Origin: Aeromonas dhakensis
Lineage (GTDB): Bacteria; Pseudomonadota; Gammaproteobacteria; Enterobacterales; Aeromonadaceae
Direction of reading: 5' to 3'
Assembly: GCF_000820305.1 (NCBI RefSeq)
Contig: NZ_CDBH01000048.1
Span: 1 to 64,000, forward strand
Length of the DNA stretch: 64,000 nt
In this document: piece after piece, positions 29,236 to 38,198 of the stretch
Position numbering within the stretch: position 1 is the first letter of the stretch
Layout: each line of letters starts with the position of its first letter
Notes under the pieces: generated by a model
The model's database searches: none
What the model was told of the DNA's origin: nothing
The model's input: only the letters and a program-made list of their open reading frames with translations
Program-made: the position numbers and the translations under genes

Positions 29236-29679
29236 ATGACAAACCACAAGTTCCCCCTGATGCAGCATCGGGGGCCGGCCGCCCCCTGGTGGCTGAGCGG
29301 CGCCCTCTTGCTGCTGGCCAGATGCTGGGTGGCGGCGGTCTTCTTGCGCTCCGGCTGGCTCAAGCTGAGCGCCTGGGACAGCACCCTCTACCTGTTCGAG
29401 TTCGAGTATCGGGTGTCCCTGCTGCCCTGGCAGTGGGCAGCCTGGCTGGGGACGGCCACCGAGTTGCTGCTGCCGGTGCTGCTGTTGCTTGGGCTCTTCA
29501 CCCGGCCGGTCGCCGCCCTGCTATTTGCCTTCAACATCATGGCGGTGCTCTCCTATCCCGCCCTCTGGGCCGGCGGCTTTTACGATCACCAGTTGTGGGG
29601 CTGGATGTTGCTGACCCTGGCGGTGTGGGGGGCGGGGCCGCTGGCCCTGGATCAGTGGCGCCTTGTCAGGCGGGCATGA
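29236..29679 (+). CDS. DoxX-family membrane protein
   Basis: A 147-residue four-helix membrane protein of the DoxX type (LLARCWVAAVFLRSGWLKL, GTATELLLPVLLLLGLFTRP, then a third and fourth helix). It starts 5 bp after bufC and completes the bufA-bufB-bufC-doxX arrangement often seen with DUF2282 genes. Its exact role in that operon is unknown. Confidence 0.88.
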   Translation: MTNHKFPLMQHRGPAAPWWLSGALLLLARCWVAAVFLRSGWLKLSAWDSTLYLFEFEYRVSLLPWQWAAWLGTATELLLPVLLLLGLFTRPVAALLFAFNIMAVLSYPALWAGGFYDHQLWGWMLLTLAVWGAGPLALDQWRLVRRA

Positions 29680-29703
29680 AGCCGCCACACTGGCACTCTC
29701 ATC

Positions 29704-29723
29704 AGGCACCCTGCGGGGTGCCT
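29704..29723 (+). terminator. Weak hairpin after the bufferin operon
   Basis: An 8-bp stem (AGGCACCC with GGGTGCCT) and a 4-nt loop are followed by GCTCATTT, a poor U-tract. Confidence 0.5.
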
Positions 29724-29751
29724 GCTCATTTCATCACAAGGAGGAGAGGCG

Positions 29752-30213
29752 ATGATCATCCGGCAGGCAACACAGGCAGACATTCCCGCGCTGGTGACCC
29801 TGCGCATGGCGCTGTTTTGCGAGGTGGGGGAGCTGAGCGAGCCGTTGGCCGATCTGCCGCTGTGGCAGGCCACCACCACCTATTTCAGCACGGCGCAGGC
29901 CGAGGAGAGTGCCCGCTCCTGGGTGGCGGAGGTGGATGGCGAGGTGGTGGCGAGCGCAACCCTGGCCCTCTTCGTGCGCCCGCCCTATCCCGGCAATCTG
30001 ACGGGGAGGGAGGGCTATCTGCTCAACATGTATACCCTGCCTGACTATCGCCGGCAGGGACTGGCCGGTGCCCTGCTGGACCAGATGGCGGACTATGCGA
30101 GGGGGCTGCAGCTGGGCCGGGTCTGGCTCCATGCCAGTGAAGAGGGGCGTCCCCTCTACGAACGGATGGGGTTTGTGAGCAACCCCGCCTATCTGGAGTG
30201 GCAACCCGGGTGA
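29752..30213 (+). CDS. GNAT-family N-acetyltransferase
   Basis: A 153-residue acetyltransferase domain. The N-terminus is IIRQATQADIPALVTLR, the acetyl-CoA loop is YTLPDYRRQGLAGALLDQM (motif A, Q-R-x-G-x-A form), and motif B is ERMGFV. A strong AAGGAGGAG precedes the ATG at 29752. The substrate is not predictable. It stands alone between two hairpins. Confidence 0.87.
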   Translation: MIIRQATQADIPALVTLRMALFCEVGELSEPLADLPLWQATTTYFSTAQAEESARSWVAEVDGEVVASATLALFVRPPYPGNLTGREGYLLNMYTLPDYRRQGLAGALLDQMADYARGLQLGRVWLHASEEGRPLYERMGFVSNPAYLEWQPG

Positions 30214-30422
30214 TCCCGCCTGCCGCCCTGCCCGTATCACGCCTGCCAACGGGATACGGGCGCTGCGAACATCTCCCTGGCTGTGGCAAAATCTCGGCCA
30301 AATTCTGATCGAGTCACCATGCTCAACTATGATCAGCCTCAACAGGCTCGTGCTGGTTCACCTTGACGCCGAGTCTTGTGCCCGTTCCCACCTTGTCAGG
30401 TCATTACAGAGGTATGACACCC

Positions 30423-31718
30423 ATGTTCAACAACAAGCTGAAGGCGCAACTGCAGGCCTGCCAGGCACAGCTCGCCGAATCACAGGGCTTCGTGGAGGCG
30501 GTCAAGGCCGGGATCGCGACCATCATCTTCACCCCGGATGGCGAGATCCTGGAGGCCAATCAGCCATTTCTGAGCCTGATGGGTTACAGCGCCATGGAGC
30601 TGCAGGGTCAGCACCACCGGATGTTTTGCAGCCAGGAGCTGGCCCGCTCCGCCGAGTACCAGCAGTTCTGGGCCCAGCTCAAGCAGGGCAGGGTCAAGTC
30701 CGGCATCTTCTCGCGCCGCAACAAGCAGGGCGAGGTGGTCTGGCTGGAGGCCAGCTACTTCCCGGTAAAGTCGCAGGGCAGGGTGACCCAGGTGATCAAG
30801 ATCGCCAGCGACGTTACCGCCGAGCATCAGCAGCTGCTTAACCAGGAGGCGGTCTCCAAGGCACTAGAACGCTCGCTGGCGATGATCGAGTTCACCCCGA
30901 GCGGCGACATCCTCTCGGCCAACGCCAACTTCCTGAGTTGCGTCGGTTACACCCTTAACGAGCTCAAGGGGCGCAATCACCGGATCCTGTGCGATGACGC
31001 CTTCTATGAGGAGAACCCCCGCTTCTGGGAAGAGCTGGCTCAGGGACAGTTCAAGTCCGGGCTCTTCCTGCGGCGCAACAGCCATGGCGATGCGATCTGG
31101 CTGGAGGCCACCTACAACCCCATTCGCGACGAGAGCGGCAAGGTGAGCCGGGTCATCAAGTTTGCCAGCGACATTACTGATCGCGTCACCAAGAGCCACG
31201 CGGTGCGCGATGCCACCCAGGTGGCTCACGCCACGGCGCAGGAGACTCTGCGCTGTGCCGAACAGGGGGCAGAGTTGCTGCGCTCCGTGGTGGAGACCTC
31301 GTCGCTCATCAGCGAGCAGGTGGACAAGACCATACTGCTCATCAACCAGCTCAACGAGCAGTCCAGAAGCATAGAGGCCATCGTCTCCACCATCAGCAGC
31401 ATCGCCGATCAGACCAATCTGCTGGCCCTCAATGCGGCCATCGAGGCGGCCCGCGCCGGCGATCAGGGGCGCGGTTTCGCAGTGGTAGCCGACGAGGTGC
31501 GCCAGTTGGCGGCCCGCACGTCGCTCTCCACCGACGAGATAGCCAAGGTGGTGCAGAAGAACCGCGAGCTGACCGCCAGAGTGACCGACGACATGGCCAG
31601 GGTGGCCGGCAGCGCCGAGCTCGGCAAGCAGCAGATCGACAAGGTCAACGAGGTGATGGTGGAGATCCGGCAGGAGGCCAACAACGTCTCGGCGACCGTC
31701 TCCAGCCTCTCCATCTAG
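30423..31718 (+). CDS. Soluble double-PAS chemoreceptor (BdlA-like)
   Basis: A 431-residue cytoplasmic methyl-accepting protein without membrane segments. It has two tandem PAS domains (about residues 22-125 and 145-250) with near-repeated motifs: [15 protein letters not shown] and [29 protein letters not shown] and [16 protein letters not shown] short signalling hairpin follows ([20 protein letters not shown]). The layout and length match Pseudomonas BdlA, which links redox or nutrient cues to biofilm dispersal; an energy-taxis role is equally possible. GAGG lies 10 nt before the ATG at 30423; an ATG at 30414 is too close to it. Confidence 0.85.
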   Translation: MFNNKLKAQLQACQAQLAESQGFVEAVKAGIATIIFTPDGEILEANQPFLSLMGYSAMELQGQHHRMFCSQELARSAEYQQFWAQLKQGRVKSGIFSRRNKQGEVVWLEASYFPVKSQGRVTQVIKIASDVTAEHQQLLNQEAVSKALERSLAMIEFTPSGDILSANANFLSCVGYTLNELKGRNHRILCDDAFYEENPRFWEELAQGQFKSGLFLRRNSHGDAIWLEATYNPIRDESGKVSRVIKFASDITDRVTKSHAVRDATQVAHATAQETLRCAEQGAELLRSVVETSSLISEQVDKTILLINQLNEQSRSIEAIVSTISSIADQTNLLALNAAIEAARAGDQGRGFAVVADEVRQLAARTSLSTDEIAKVVQKNRELTARVTDDMARVAGSAELGKQQIDKVNEVMVEIRQEANNVSATVSSLSI

Positions 31719-31900
31719 TCTGCTGGCGGCCCAGTCTTCATGCGGGCCGCCTTGACCACTATTTCAACGACCTGTGCGCAATGTGAGCAGTCGAAATCCC
31801 AATCTGAACCCCTGCTGTATCGCTCCCTGCTTGTGAATTGCCCGTCGGCGGCAGCCTGTTTAGGCTTGCCGCCTCATTATTTCTGGAGCAGATAAAGACG

Positions 31901-32458
31901 ATGGCAACGAGAAGAGAGGGCAGGGCGCTGGCGCTGCTGGCAGGTGTGGTAGCAAGCGTGGGACTGAGCGGCTGCATGGGGCAGATGGGGCTCTCCTCCA
32001 TGGTGACCAAGGGCAACCTCAGCGTGGTGGACAACCGTTACGGCCGGGCCGGGGTCTTCATCCTGCTCTCGCCGGTCTACGGTCTGGCGGCCACCGCGGA
32101 TCTCTTCGTGTTCAACACCATCGAATTCTGGTCGGGCAAAAACCCCATCACCGGCAAGTCGCCGGCGCTGGTGGATCAGAAGCTCGACGCCCTGATCAAG
32201 GTCAACCAGCACCTGGATCCTTCCCTCAACAAGGTGCCGCTGGCCCTGCTGCCGCAAGGGGTACGCGAGGTGGAGGTGAGCTACCCGGACGAGCGCACCG
32301 CCCAGATGGAGGTACACTACCTGGACGGGCGCAGCAGCCTGATGCGCGGCGAGAAGCGCGGCGAGTTGCTGGACATCTACTTCGACGGCCGGCTGGTGTC
32401 GACCCTGACGCCGGCCCAGCTGGAGGAGAAAGCACGGACCGGTAGCGCCGAGGTATAA
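31901..32458 (+). CDS. DUF3332 lipoprotein
   Basis: A 185-residue lipoprotein with signal peptide and lipobox LSGC (Cys at about residue 25). The mature part has SMVTKGNLSVVDNRYGRAGVFILLSPVYGLAATADLF shortened here to its DNRYGRAG core, which I associate with DUF3332 proteins of Vibrio and Aeromonas. GGAG lies 13 nt before the ATG at 31901. The function is unknown. Confidence 0.8.
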   Translation: MATRREGRALALLAGVVASVGLSGCMGQMGLSSMVTKGNLSVVDNRYGRAGVFILLSPVYGLAATADLFVFNTIEFWSGKNPITGKSPALVDQKLDALIKVNQHLDPSLNKVPLALLPQGVREVEVSYPDERTAQMEVHYLDGRSSLMRGEKRGELLDIYFDGRLVSTLTPAQLEEKARTGSAEV

Positions 32459-32545
32459 ATTCATCTGAATCCAGATCTATTCCTCTCTGGATAAGGTATA
32501 CCTAGTCAGCAGGCAAGATCGCCAAGATGACCAGGGATACAGGCT

Positions 32546-33919
32546 ATGACGGTGAATGGATTGCGGTTGGCAGAGTTGATTGGTTCCCTCAGTCATGCGC
32601 TCGACATGACTGAGGGTCAACCAAGAGGGCACTGTATTCGCTGTTGCTGGATAGGTTCCCGTCTGGCCGAACGGTTGGCGCTGGATGCTCGACTGTGTCA
32701 TGACCTCTATTACATGCTGCTGCTCAAGGATCTGGGGTGCAGCAGCAATGCGGCCCGTATCTGCGAACTCTATCTCACCGACGATCTTCACTTCAAACGC
32801 GACTTCAAGCTGGTGGATGGCTCTCTCTCCGAGGTGGTCAACTTCGTGCTGGGCCACACCGGCCTGCAGGCGGATCTGCTTGGGCGTTTTCGCAGCCTGT
32901 TTCACATCTTTCGCAACGGCGATCAGATAGCCAACGAACTGATCCAGACCCGTTGCCATCGGGGGGCGGACATCGCTCGTCAACTGCGTTTCAGTGAAGA
33001 GGTAGCCACCGGTATCCTCTCTCTGGACGAACACTGGAACGGCAAAGGTCGGCCGTTGCAACTGATCGGTGACGCGATTCCGCTCTTCTCTCGCATAGCG
33101 CTGCTCTGCCAGGTGGTGGATGTGTTTCACGCCGCCGCAGGCCCTGATGCGGTGCTAAAAGAGCTGCGCGAGCGCAGCGGCAGCTGGTTTGACCCTCAAT
33201 TGGTTAGCGAATTTGAAGCCTTGGCGGATGGTGATTTCTGGCAAGGACTGGCGGATCCCAAGCTGGCTGAGTGGGTGTTCGTCCACCCGGCCGGGCAGAG
33301 TGAGGTCGCTCTTGATGAAGACTATCTGGACGAGATCGCCGCGGCATTCGGCCAGGTGGTGGACTCCAAAAGTCCCTATACCGCCGGTCATAGCGGCCGA
33401 GTGGCACTCTATACAGACATTCTTGCCACTCAGATGGGGTTGTCCGAGCTGCGACGACGCTGGCTCAAGCGCGGTGCTCTGCTCCATGACGTGGGCAAGC
33501 TGGGGGTGAGCAATGCCATTCTCGACAAACCGGGCAAACTTGATGCGCAGGAGTGGGCCGCCGTGCAGATGCACGCCGCCTATACCGAGGAGATCCTGAG
33601 TCGCATAAGTGCGTTTGAAGAGCTGGCGCAAGTGGCGGGTGCCCACCATGAGCGCCTCGATGGCAAGGGTTACCCTAAAGGATTGAAAGGGGACGAGATA
33701 GCCTTGGAAACCCGCATCATCACCACGGCCGACATTTTTGATGCCATCACTGCCAAACGGCCCTATCGTGGCGCCATTCCGGTGCCCCAGGCGCTGGAGA
33801 TGATGGCCGAGAATCTGGGGACGGCCATTGATCCGGATTGCTTTGCCGCTCTGCAGGCGGGGATCCAGGATTTTTCCCTCTATCTCCCGCTCGAGCAACC
33901 GCTGGCAAACGCCAGTTAA
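32546..33919 (+). CDS. HD-GYP domain protein, probable cyclic-di-GMP phosphodiesterase
   Basis: A 457-residue cytoplasmic protein. The C-terminal HD-GYP domain (about residues 265-445) keeps the metal and signature residues: HSGRVALY, LLHDVGKLGVSN, HAAYTEEIL, HHERLDGKGYPKGL (the GYP motif) and TTADIFDAITAKRPYR. The N-terminal half (about 1-190) looks like a second, degenerate HD domain (HCIRCCWIGSRLAE, LLLKDLG, DEHWNGKGRP). HD-GYP enzymes degrade c-di-GMP to GMP via pGpG. A bidirectional terminator follows the gene. Confidence 0.9.
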   Translation: MTVNGLRLAELIGSLSHALDMTEGQPRGHCIRCCWIGSRLAERLALDARLCHDLYYMLLLKDLGCSSNAARICELYLTDDLHFKRDFKLVDGSLSEVVNFVLGHTGLQADLLGRFRSLFHIFRNGDQIANELIQTRCHRGADIARQLRFSEEVATGILSLDEHWNGKGRPLQLIGDAIPLFSRIALLCQVVDVFHAAAGPDAVLKELRERSGSWFDPQLVSEFEALADGDFWQGLADPKLAEWVFVHPAGQSEVALDEDYLDEIAAAFGQVVDSKSPYTAGHSGRVALYTDILATQMGLSELRRRWLKRGALLHDVGKLGVSNAILDKPGKLDAQEWAAVQMHAAYTEEILSRISAFEELAQVAGAHHERLDGKGYPKGLKGDEIALETRIITTADIFDAITAKRPYRGAIPVPQALEMMAENLGTAIDPDCFAALQAGIQDFSLYLPLEQPLANAS

Positions 33920-33969
33920 TATTTGCGCCATATCGGGCTTCAGTCATTTGTCATTGGCCTGAGACGACA

Positions 33970-33994
33970 ACGCCCCGCTTTGCGGGGCGTTTTG
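33970..33994. terminator. Bidirectional terminator between the HD-GYP and yeeA genes
   Basis: A 9-bp stem (ACGCCCCGC with GCGGGGCGT) and 3-nt loop are followed by TTT on the plus strand. It lies between two convergent genes and overlaps the very end of the leftward gene by only its flank. Confidence 0.8.
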
Positions 33995-35053
33995 CTATGG
34001 GCGACTCTGGCTGCGGGGCGGGTGCATCACCAGGCCCAGCAGCCGGCGCAGGTGGGTGAGCTGTTCGGTGAGCTGCAGATTGAGCCACAGATAGCCGCTG
34101 ATGGCAGCCTCGCCGCCGGCGTCGATCCGCACTCTGCCGGCCGCCTCCTGCAGACGAGCAATGGCCAGCTCCGAGCCTTGCAGCTCGCCGCTTTTGAGCA
34201 TCAGCGCCAGCTCGCTCATCAGCGCCTCGGTCGCCTGCTGGCAGGCGCGCAGTTCCGGGGTGCTCTGCATCAGGAAGTGGCTCTGGCGATCGCGCCAGTA
34301 GGTGTTGGCCAGCATCTCCAGGGTGCAGAGGGTGTTGCGCATGGTGGTCTGGATCGCTTCGAACAGGGCGCTGCCAAGACGGGTCTCCTTGACCGCCGGG
34401 GTCAGCAGGGGGCGCAGGCTCACCATCTTGGAGAGCAATCTGGCGTGGCTGTGGGCGAGCCGCGGTCGCTCCAGCACGTTGGGGGAGAGGTGGGTGTGAT
34501 AGAGCCGCTGGGCCTGCTGCAGGGTATCGTGCATCTGCAGCCGCCAGTGGCTGTAGGCGCGCTGGGGATAGATGCTGCAAAACAGCAGCGCCAGCAATGA
34601 GCCCAGGATCACGTCGGCACTGCGCCACAGGGCGGTCTCGATATCGCCGGGCATGGCCCCCATGGTGACGCCGAGGGTGATGCCGATGAGCAGCCCCACG
34701 TAGGGGCGCTTGCCGAGCGCCAGATAACCGCACAGGAACATGATGCAACCGCACCACAGCAACATCAGCGGCAGGGAGTAGAGCTCGAGATAGAGCGCCA
34801 CCACCCCGCAGCTGGCGCCGAAGATGGTGCCGACCACCCGCTGCAGGGCGCGCGACAGCACATTGCCCCAGAACGAGATGGGGCCCATCACCACCACCAG
34901 GGTGATGAGGGGCCAGGTGCTTTCCGGCAGTTTCAGCTCGCGGGTCAGCAGAAAGGTGAGCATGAAGGCGAGCGCGATGCGCAGGCCGTGGACGATGCGG
35001 TAGTGACCGTAGATCAGCAGATCGAGTCGGGAGAGGGGGGCATTCAGGCGCAA
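33995..35053 (-). CDS. yeeA: YeeA-like FUSC-family inner-membrane protein
   Basis: A 352-residue protein with the same length as E. coli YeeA. The N-terminal half has about six membrane helices with the FUSC motif (RIVHGLRIALAF, ESTWPLITLVVVMGPISFWGN, GTIFGAS); the C-terminal half is cytoplasmic and helical. FUSC proteins are related to AaeB-type aromatic acid exporters, but YeeA's substrate is unknown. The start is a TTG at 35053 with GAGG 8 nt upstream, which aligns with the family N-terminus; no suitable ATG exists. Confidence 0.88.
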   Translation of the reverse strand: MRLNAPLSRLDLLIYGHYRIVHGLRIALAFMLTFLLTRELKLPESTWPLITLVVVMGPISFWGNVLSRALQRVVGTIFGASCGVVALYLELYSLPLMLLWCGCIMFLCGYLALGKRPYVGLLIGITLGVTMGAMPGDIETALWRSADVILGSLLALLFCSIYPQRAYSHWRLQMHDTLQQAQRLYHTHLSPNVLERPRLAHSHARLLSKMVSLRPLLTPAVKETRLGSALFEAIQTTMRNTLCTLEMLANTYWRDRQSHFLMQSTPELRACQQATEALMSELALMLKSGELQGSELAIARLQEAAGRVRIDAGGEAAISGYLWLNLQLTEQLTHLRRLLGLVMHPPRSQSRP

Positions 35054-35116
35054 GGGACAAGCCTCGGATTCATGGGGGCAGCCACCCCGCCACGCCCGGC
35101 GGGGTGGAGACCGGTA

Positions 35117-36862
35117 TCAGGCCACTCGTCCCTGGAGTGGGTGGATCCAGACCCGCTCGCCGACCGCGATGGCCGGCTGGGCGGGGACGATTTCAATCAG
35201 GCAGTTGGCATCACTCATGGAGCTGAGGATGCCGGAGCCCTGTGGCCCTGTGGTGCGCACCCGCAGCACGCCGCTGGCGTCCTGATGGAAGATGCCGCGC
35301 AGGAACTCGGTGCGTCCCGGTCGGCTCTTCATCTGCTGCTCGGCCAGCGCCGACAGGCGCAGCGGCTGCCACAACCGGCCCTGCAGGCGGGCGATGGCGG
35401 GCTCGACGAATTGCAGGAAGCAGATCATGGCCGCCACCGGGTTGCCGGGCAGGCCGAAGAAGGGGGTCTGCCCCAGCTTGCCGAAGGCGAGCGGGCGACC
35501 TGGCCGCATCTGGATGCGCCAGAAGGCGATCTGGCCAAGCTCGGCCAGCACCTGCTTGATGAAGTCGGCATTGCCCACCGACACCCCACCCGAGCTCAGC
35601 ACCAGGTCGGCATCGGCCGCGGCCTGTGCCAACTGCTGGCGCAGGATGGCGGGATCATCGGGGATGATGCCAAGGTCCATCACCTCGCAGCCGGCCCCGG
35701 CGATGAGCGCCATCAGGGTGAAGCGGTTGCTGTCGAAGATGTGGCCCGGAGCCAGCGTCTCGCCCGGTGCCTGCACCTCGTCGCCGGTGCTGAACAGCGC
35801 CACCTTGAGCGGTGCGCGCACCGTCAGCGTTGCCTGCCCCAGAGACGCCGCCAGCCCGAGCTGAGGGGCACCGAGGCGGGTGCCGGCCGCGATGGCGACC
35901 GCACCTTTAGCGAGATCTTCGCCGGCCTGACGCACGTTCTGCCCCGCCTTGACGGGGGCACAGACGCTGACCCATTCACCGTCAAGCCGGGTCTCTTCGC
36001 GCATCACCACGGTGTCGACGCCGGGGGGGAGCGGGGCGCCCGTCATGATCTGCACCGCCTGTCCGGCCAGCACCGGCTCGCTGCGCGGCTGGCCCGCCAG
36101 CACTTCCCCCACCAGCTGCCAGCGGCCGGCGGCGAGATCGTCGCTGCGCAGGCCAATGCCGTCCATCGCCGAGTTGGCGTGGGGCGGCACATTGATGGGG
36201 CTGACGAGATCCCCCGCCAGCACGGCGCCATGGCAGCGGGCGAGCGGCAGATCACGGCAGGCGGTGGCTGGGGTGAGGGTATCGAGAATGGCGTTGCGGG
36301 CAGCCTCGACCGACAGAAAGCCGTTGCCAGCCTCCTGCTCCTGCGTCTGGCTCTCCTTGAGCCAGCAGCAGACGAAGTCGGCGATGGCCTCCAGATCATT
36401 GATATCGAGCCGGGGCAGGGCGGTCTGTTGGGGCTGGTCGCTGGCCAGGGCGATGATGTCGCGATCAATCGGGAACAGCAGCGGCTTGCCGATAGCGGCG
36501 CGGTGCAGCTCGATTTTCGGGAAGTGCTCGTGCTTGAACCCCTCCACCAGCAGCAGGTCGAGGCTGCGCTGATCGAAGCTGGCCAGCAGCTCGCGAAAAT
36601 CGGCCTCACCCAGATCGGTCTCGATGATGCGGGCGTGACGGCGGCGGGAGGCCACCATCATCTGGCTGGCGCCGGCCTGGCGCAGGCGATGGCTGTCTTT
36701 GCCCGGCTGGTCGATGTCAAAGTCGTGGTGGGCGTGCTTGAGCACCCCGAGGCGCAGGCCGCGGCTCACCAGCAGGGGGATGAGCTGCTCGAGCAGGGTG
36801 GTCTTGCCGGTGCCGCTCCAGGCGGCAAAGCCGAGCAGGGGCAGGGTGGGGGCCGGGGTCAT
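35117..36862 (-). CDS. MobB-MoeA fusion for molybdenum cofactor synthesis
   Basis: A 581-residue fusion. Residues about 1-170 are MobB-like, with the P-loop SGTGKTTLLEQL and the KHAHHDFDID and LLLVEGFK motifs, a GTP-binding adaptor for MobA. Residues about 180-580 are MoeA, with the SAMDG motif, QIMTGAPLPPG, FSTGDEV, SSGGVSVGNADF and FFGLPGNPVAAM, which inserts molybdate (or tungstate) into adenylated molybdopterin. The ATG at 36862 overlaps the mobA stop (ATGA). The fusion order fits the two last cofactor steps next to the transporter genes. Confidence 0.93.
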   Translation of the reverse strand: MTPAPTLPLLGFAAWSGTGKTTLLEQLIPLLVSRGLRLGVLKHAHHDFDIDQPGKDSHRLRQAGASQMMVASRRRHARIIETDLGEADFRELLASFDQRSLDLLLVEGFKHEHFPKIELHRAAIGKPLLFPIDRDIIALASDQPQQTALPRLDINDLEAIADFVCCWLKESQTQEQEAGNGFLSVEAARNAILDTLTPATACRDLPLARCHGAVLAGDLVSPINVPPHANSAMDGIGLRSDDLAAGRWQLVGEVLAGQPRSEPVLAGQAVQIMTGAPLPPGVDTVVMREETRLDGEWVSVCAPVKAGQNVRQAGEDLAKGAVAIAAGTRLGAPQLGLAASLGQATLTVRAPLKVALFSTGDEVQAPGETLAPGHIFDSNRFTLMALIAGAGCEVMDLGIIPDDPAILRQQLAQAAADADLVLSSGGVSVGNADFIKQVLAELGQIAFWRIQMRPGRPLAFGKLGQTPFFGLPGNPVAAMICFLQFVEPAIARLQGRLWQPLRLSALAEQQMKSRPGRTEFLRGIFHQDASGVLRVRTTGPQGSGILSSMSDANCLIEIVPAQPAIAVGERVWIHPLQGRVA

Positions 36863-37497
36863 GAGGTGGCTCCTTGTCCGGTCGCGGCGTCTGGCAGGCG
36901 CGCCTCGTAGGCGGCCAGCTCGTCCGGGCTGTTGAGATTGATGAAGGCATCCGGTTGGTCGGCAAAGCTCACCACCGCCATATTGTGGCGGGCAAACCAG
37001 ATATCGATTTTGCGCTCCCCCTCCGCCAGCGCGGCGCAGAGGGAGGGGAGCAGGGACTTGTGCAGCAGGGCCACCACGGGTTGCAGCCAGTCGCCGTCGT
37101 GGGCCACCACCAGCTCGGTCTGCGGGGTGAGGGCGGCGCGAAAGCGCACCATCAGATCGCGGGGCAGGGCGGGGCCATCGCAGGGCACGAACAGCACCCA
37201 GTCGTGGCGGGCGGCGGCAAGGCCCACCTGCATGCCCGCCAGCGGGCCGAGATAGTCGGGGTTGTCGTCGCCGATGACCGGGGCCAGCGCCTGATAGCGG
37301 GCCTGGCTGCGGTTGGCGTTGATCAGGATCTCGTCCACCTGGGGCCTCAGCCGGTCAAGCACGTGGTCGATGAGCGGGCGGCCCGCCAACTCGACCCAGC
37401 CCTTGTCGGCGCCCCCCATGCGGGTGGCGCGGCCGCCGGCCAGCACCACGGCGGAGACGGGAAAGCGGTCAGTACGAGGTTCGCTGTTTGAGGTCAT
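36859..37497 (-). CDS. mobA: Molybdenum cofactor guanylyltransferase
   Basis: A 212-residue nucleotidyltransferase that joins GMP to Mo-molybdopterin to form the bis-MGD cofactor used by formate dehydrogenase. The GTP-binding loop is VVLAGGRATRMGGADKGW, and the metal-binding region is FVPCDGPALP. The ATG at 37497 lies 29 nt inside the end of the upstream ATPase gene, so these genes form a tightly packed leftward operon: transporter, mobA, then the MobB-MoeA fusion. Confidence 0.94.
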   Translation of the reverse strand: MTSNSEPRTDRFPVSAVVLAGGRATRMGGADKGWVELAGRPLIDHVLDRLRPQVDEILINANRSQARYQALAPVIGDDNPDYLGPLAGMQVGLAAARHDWVLFVPCDGPALPRDLMVRFRAALTPQTELVVAHDGDWLQPVVALLHKSLLPSLCAALAEGERKIDIWFARHNMAVVSFADQPDAFINLNSPDELAAYEARLPDAATGQGATS

Positions 37498-38164
37498 GTC
37501 GCTCGATGATTTTCAAAGGAGTGGGTTCGTGCAGCCGGCCCCGGGCGAGGGTCCATTGCCGCTCGCACAGGTCGGTCAGATCGTTGCTCTGGTGGCTGAT
37601 GATGACCAGGCCGCTGCCCTGTTCCCGCAGATCTTGCGCCATGGCGGCCATCAGGGCAACCGAATGTGCATCCAGATTGGCGGTGGGCTCGTCCATCAGC
37701 AGAAAGGCGGGCTGCAGTGCCCAGGCGCGGGCCATGGCCAGCCGCTGGCGCTCGCCGCCAGACAAAATGCTGATGTGCTCGCGCGCCAAGCTCTCCAGTT
37801 CGACCCGGCGCAGCGCCTCGAACACCCGTACCTCGTCGGCGGCGCGATGGCCGAGGGCCCAGGCCACGTTGTCGTGCACACTGCGATCAAACAGGTAGGG
37901 GGTCTGGTGCAGGTAGGTAACCCGACCCGGCCCCGGATCGCGCTTGAGCCACTGGCCGAGCTTGCCGCGCCAGCCAGAGGGGAGGTTGGTGTGGCCCCGG
38001 GTCGGGGTGAGCAGGCCGGCCAGGATCTTGAGCAAGGTGGTCTTGCCCACCCCGTTGGCGCCGCGCAGCCAGACGGCGTCGCCGGCCGCGATGGAGAGCT
38101 GCTCAATCTGAAACAGGTCGCGCTCGCCAAAGCGCATCATCAGCTGGTGGGCGGTCAGGGCCAT
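37469..38164 (-). CDS. tupC: Tungstate (oxyanion) ABC transporter ATP-binding protein
   Basis: A 231-residue ABC ATPase with Walker A GANGVGKTT, signature LSGGERQRLAMAR, Walker B LLMDEPTANLD and switch ISHQSNDL. It lacks the C-terminal TOBE domain of ModC, which suits a Tup-type tungstate system. It follows the permease gene by 34 bp and overlaps mobA by 29 nt. Confidence 0.9.
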   Translation of the reverse strand: MALTAHQLMMRFGERDLFQIEQLSIAAGDAVWLRGANGVGKTTLLKILAGLLTPTRGHTNLPSGWRGKLGQWLKRDPGPGRVTYLHQTPYLFDRSVHDNVAWALGHRAADEVRVFEALRRVELESLAREHISILSGGERQRLAMARAWALQPAFLLMDEPTANLDAHSVALMAAMAQDLREQGSGLVIISHQSNDLTDLCERQWTLARGRLHEPTPLKIIERHDLKQRTSY

Positions 38165-38198
38165 GGCGTACTCCAGTGGATGGACGGTGGGGGCATGG

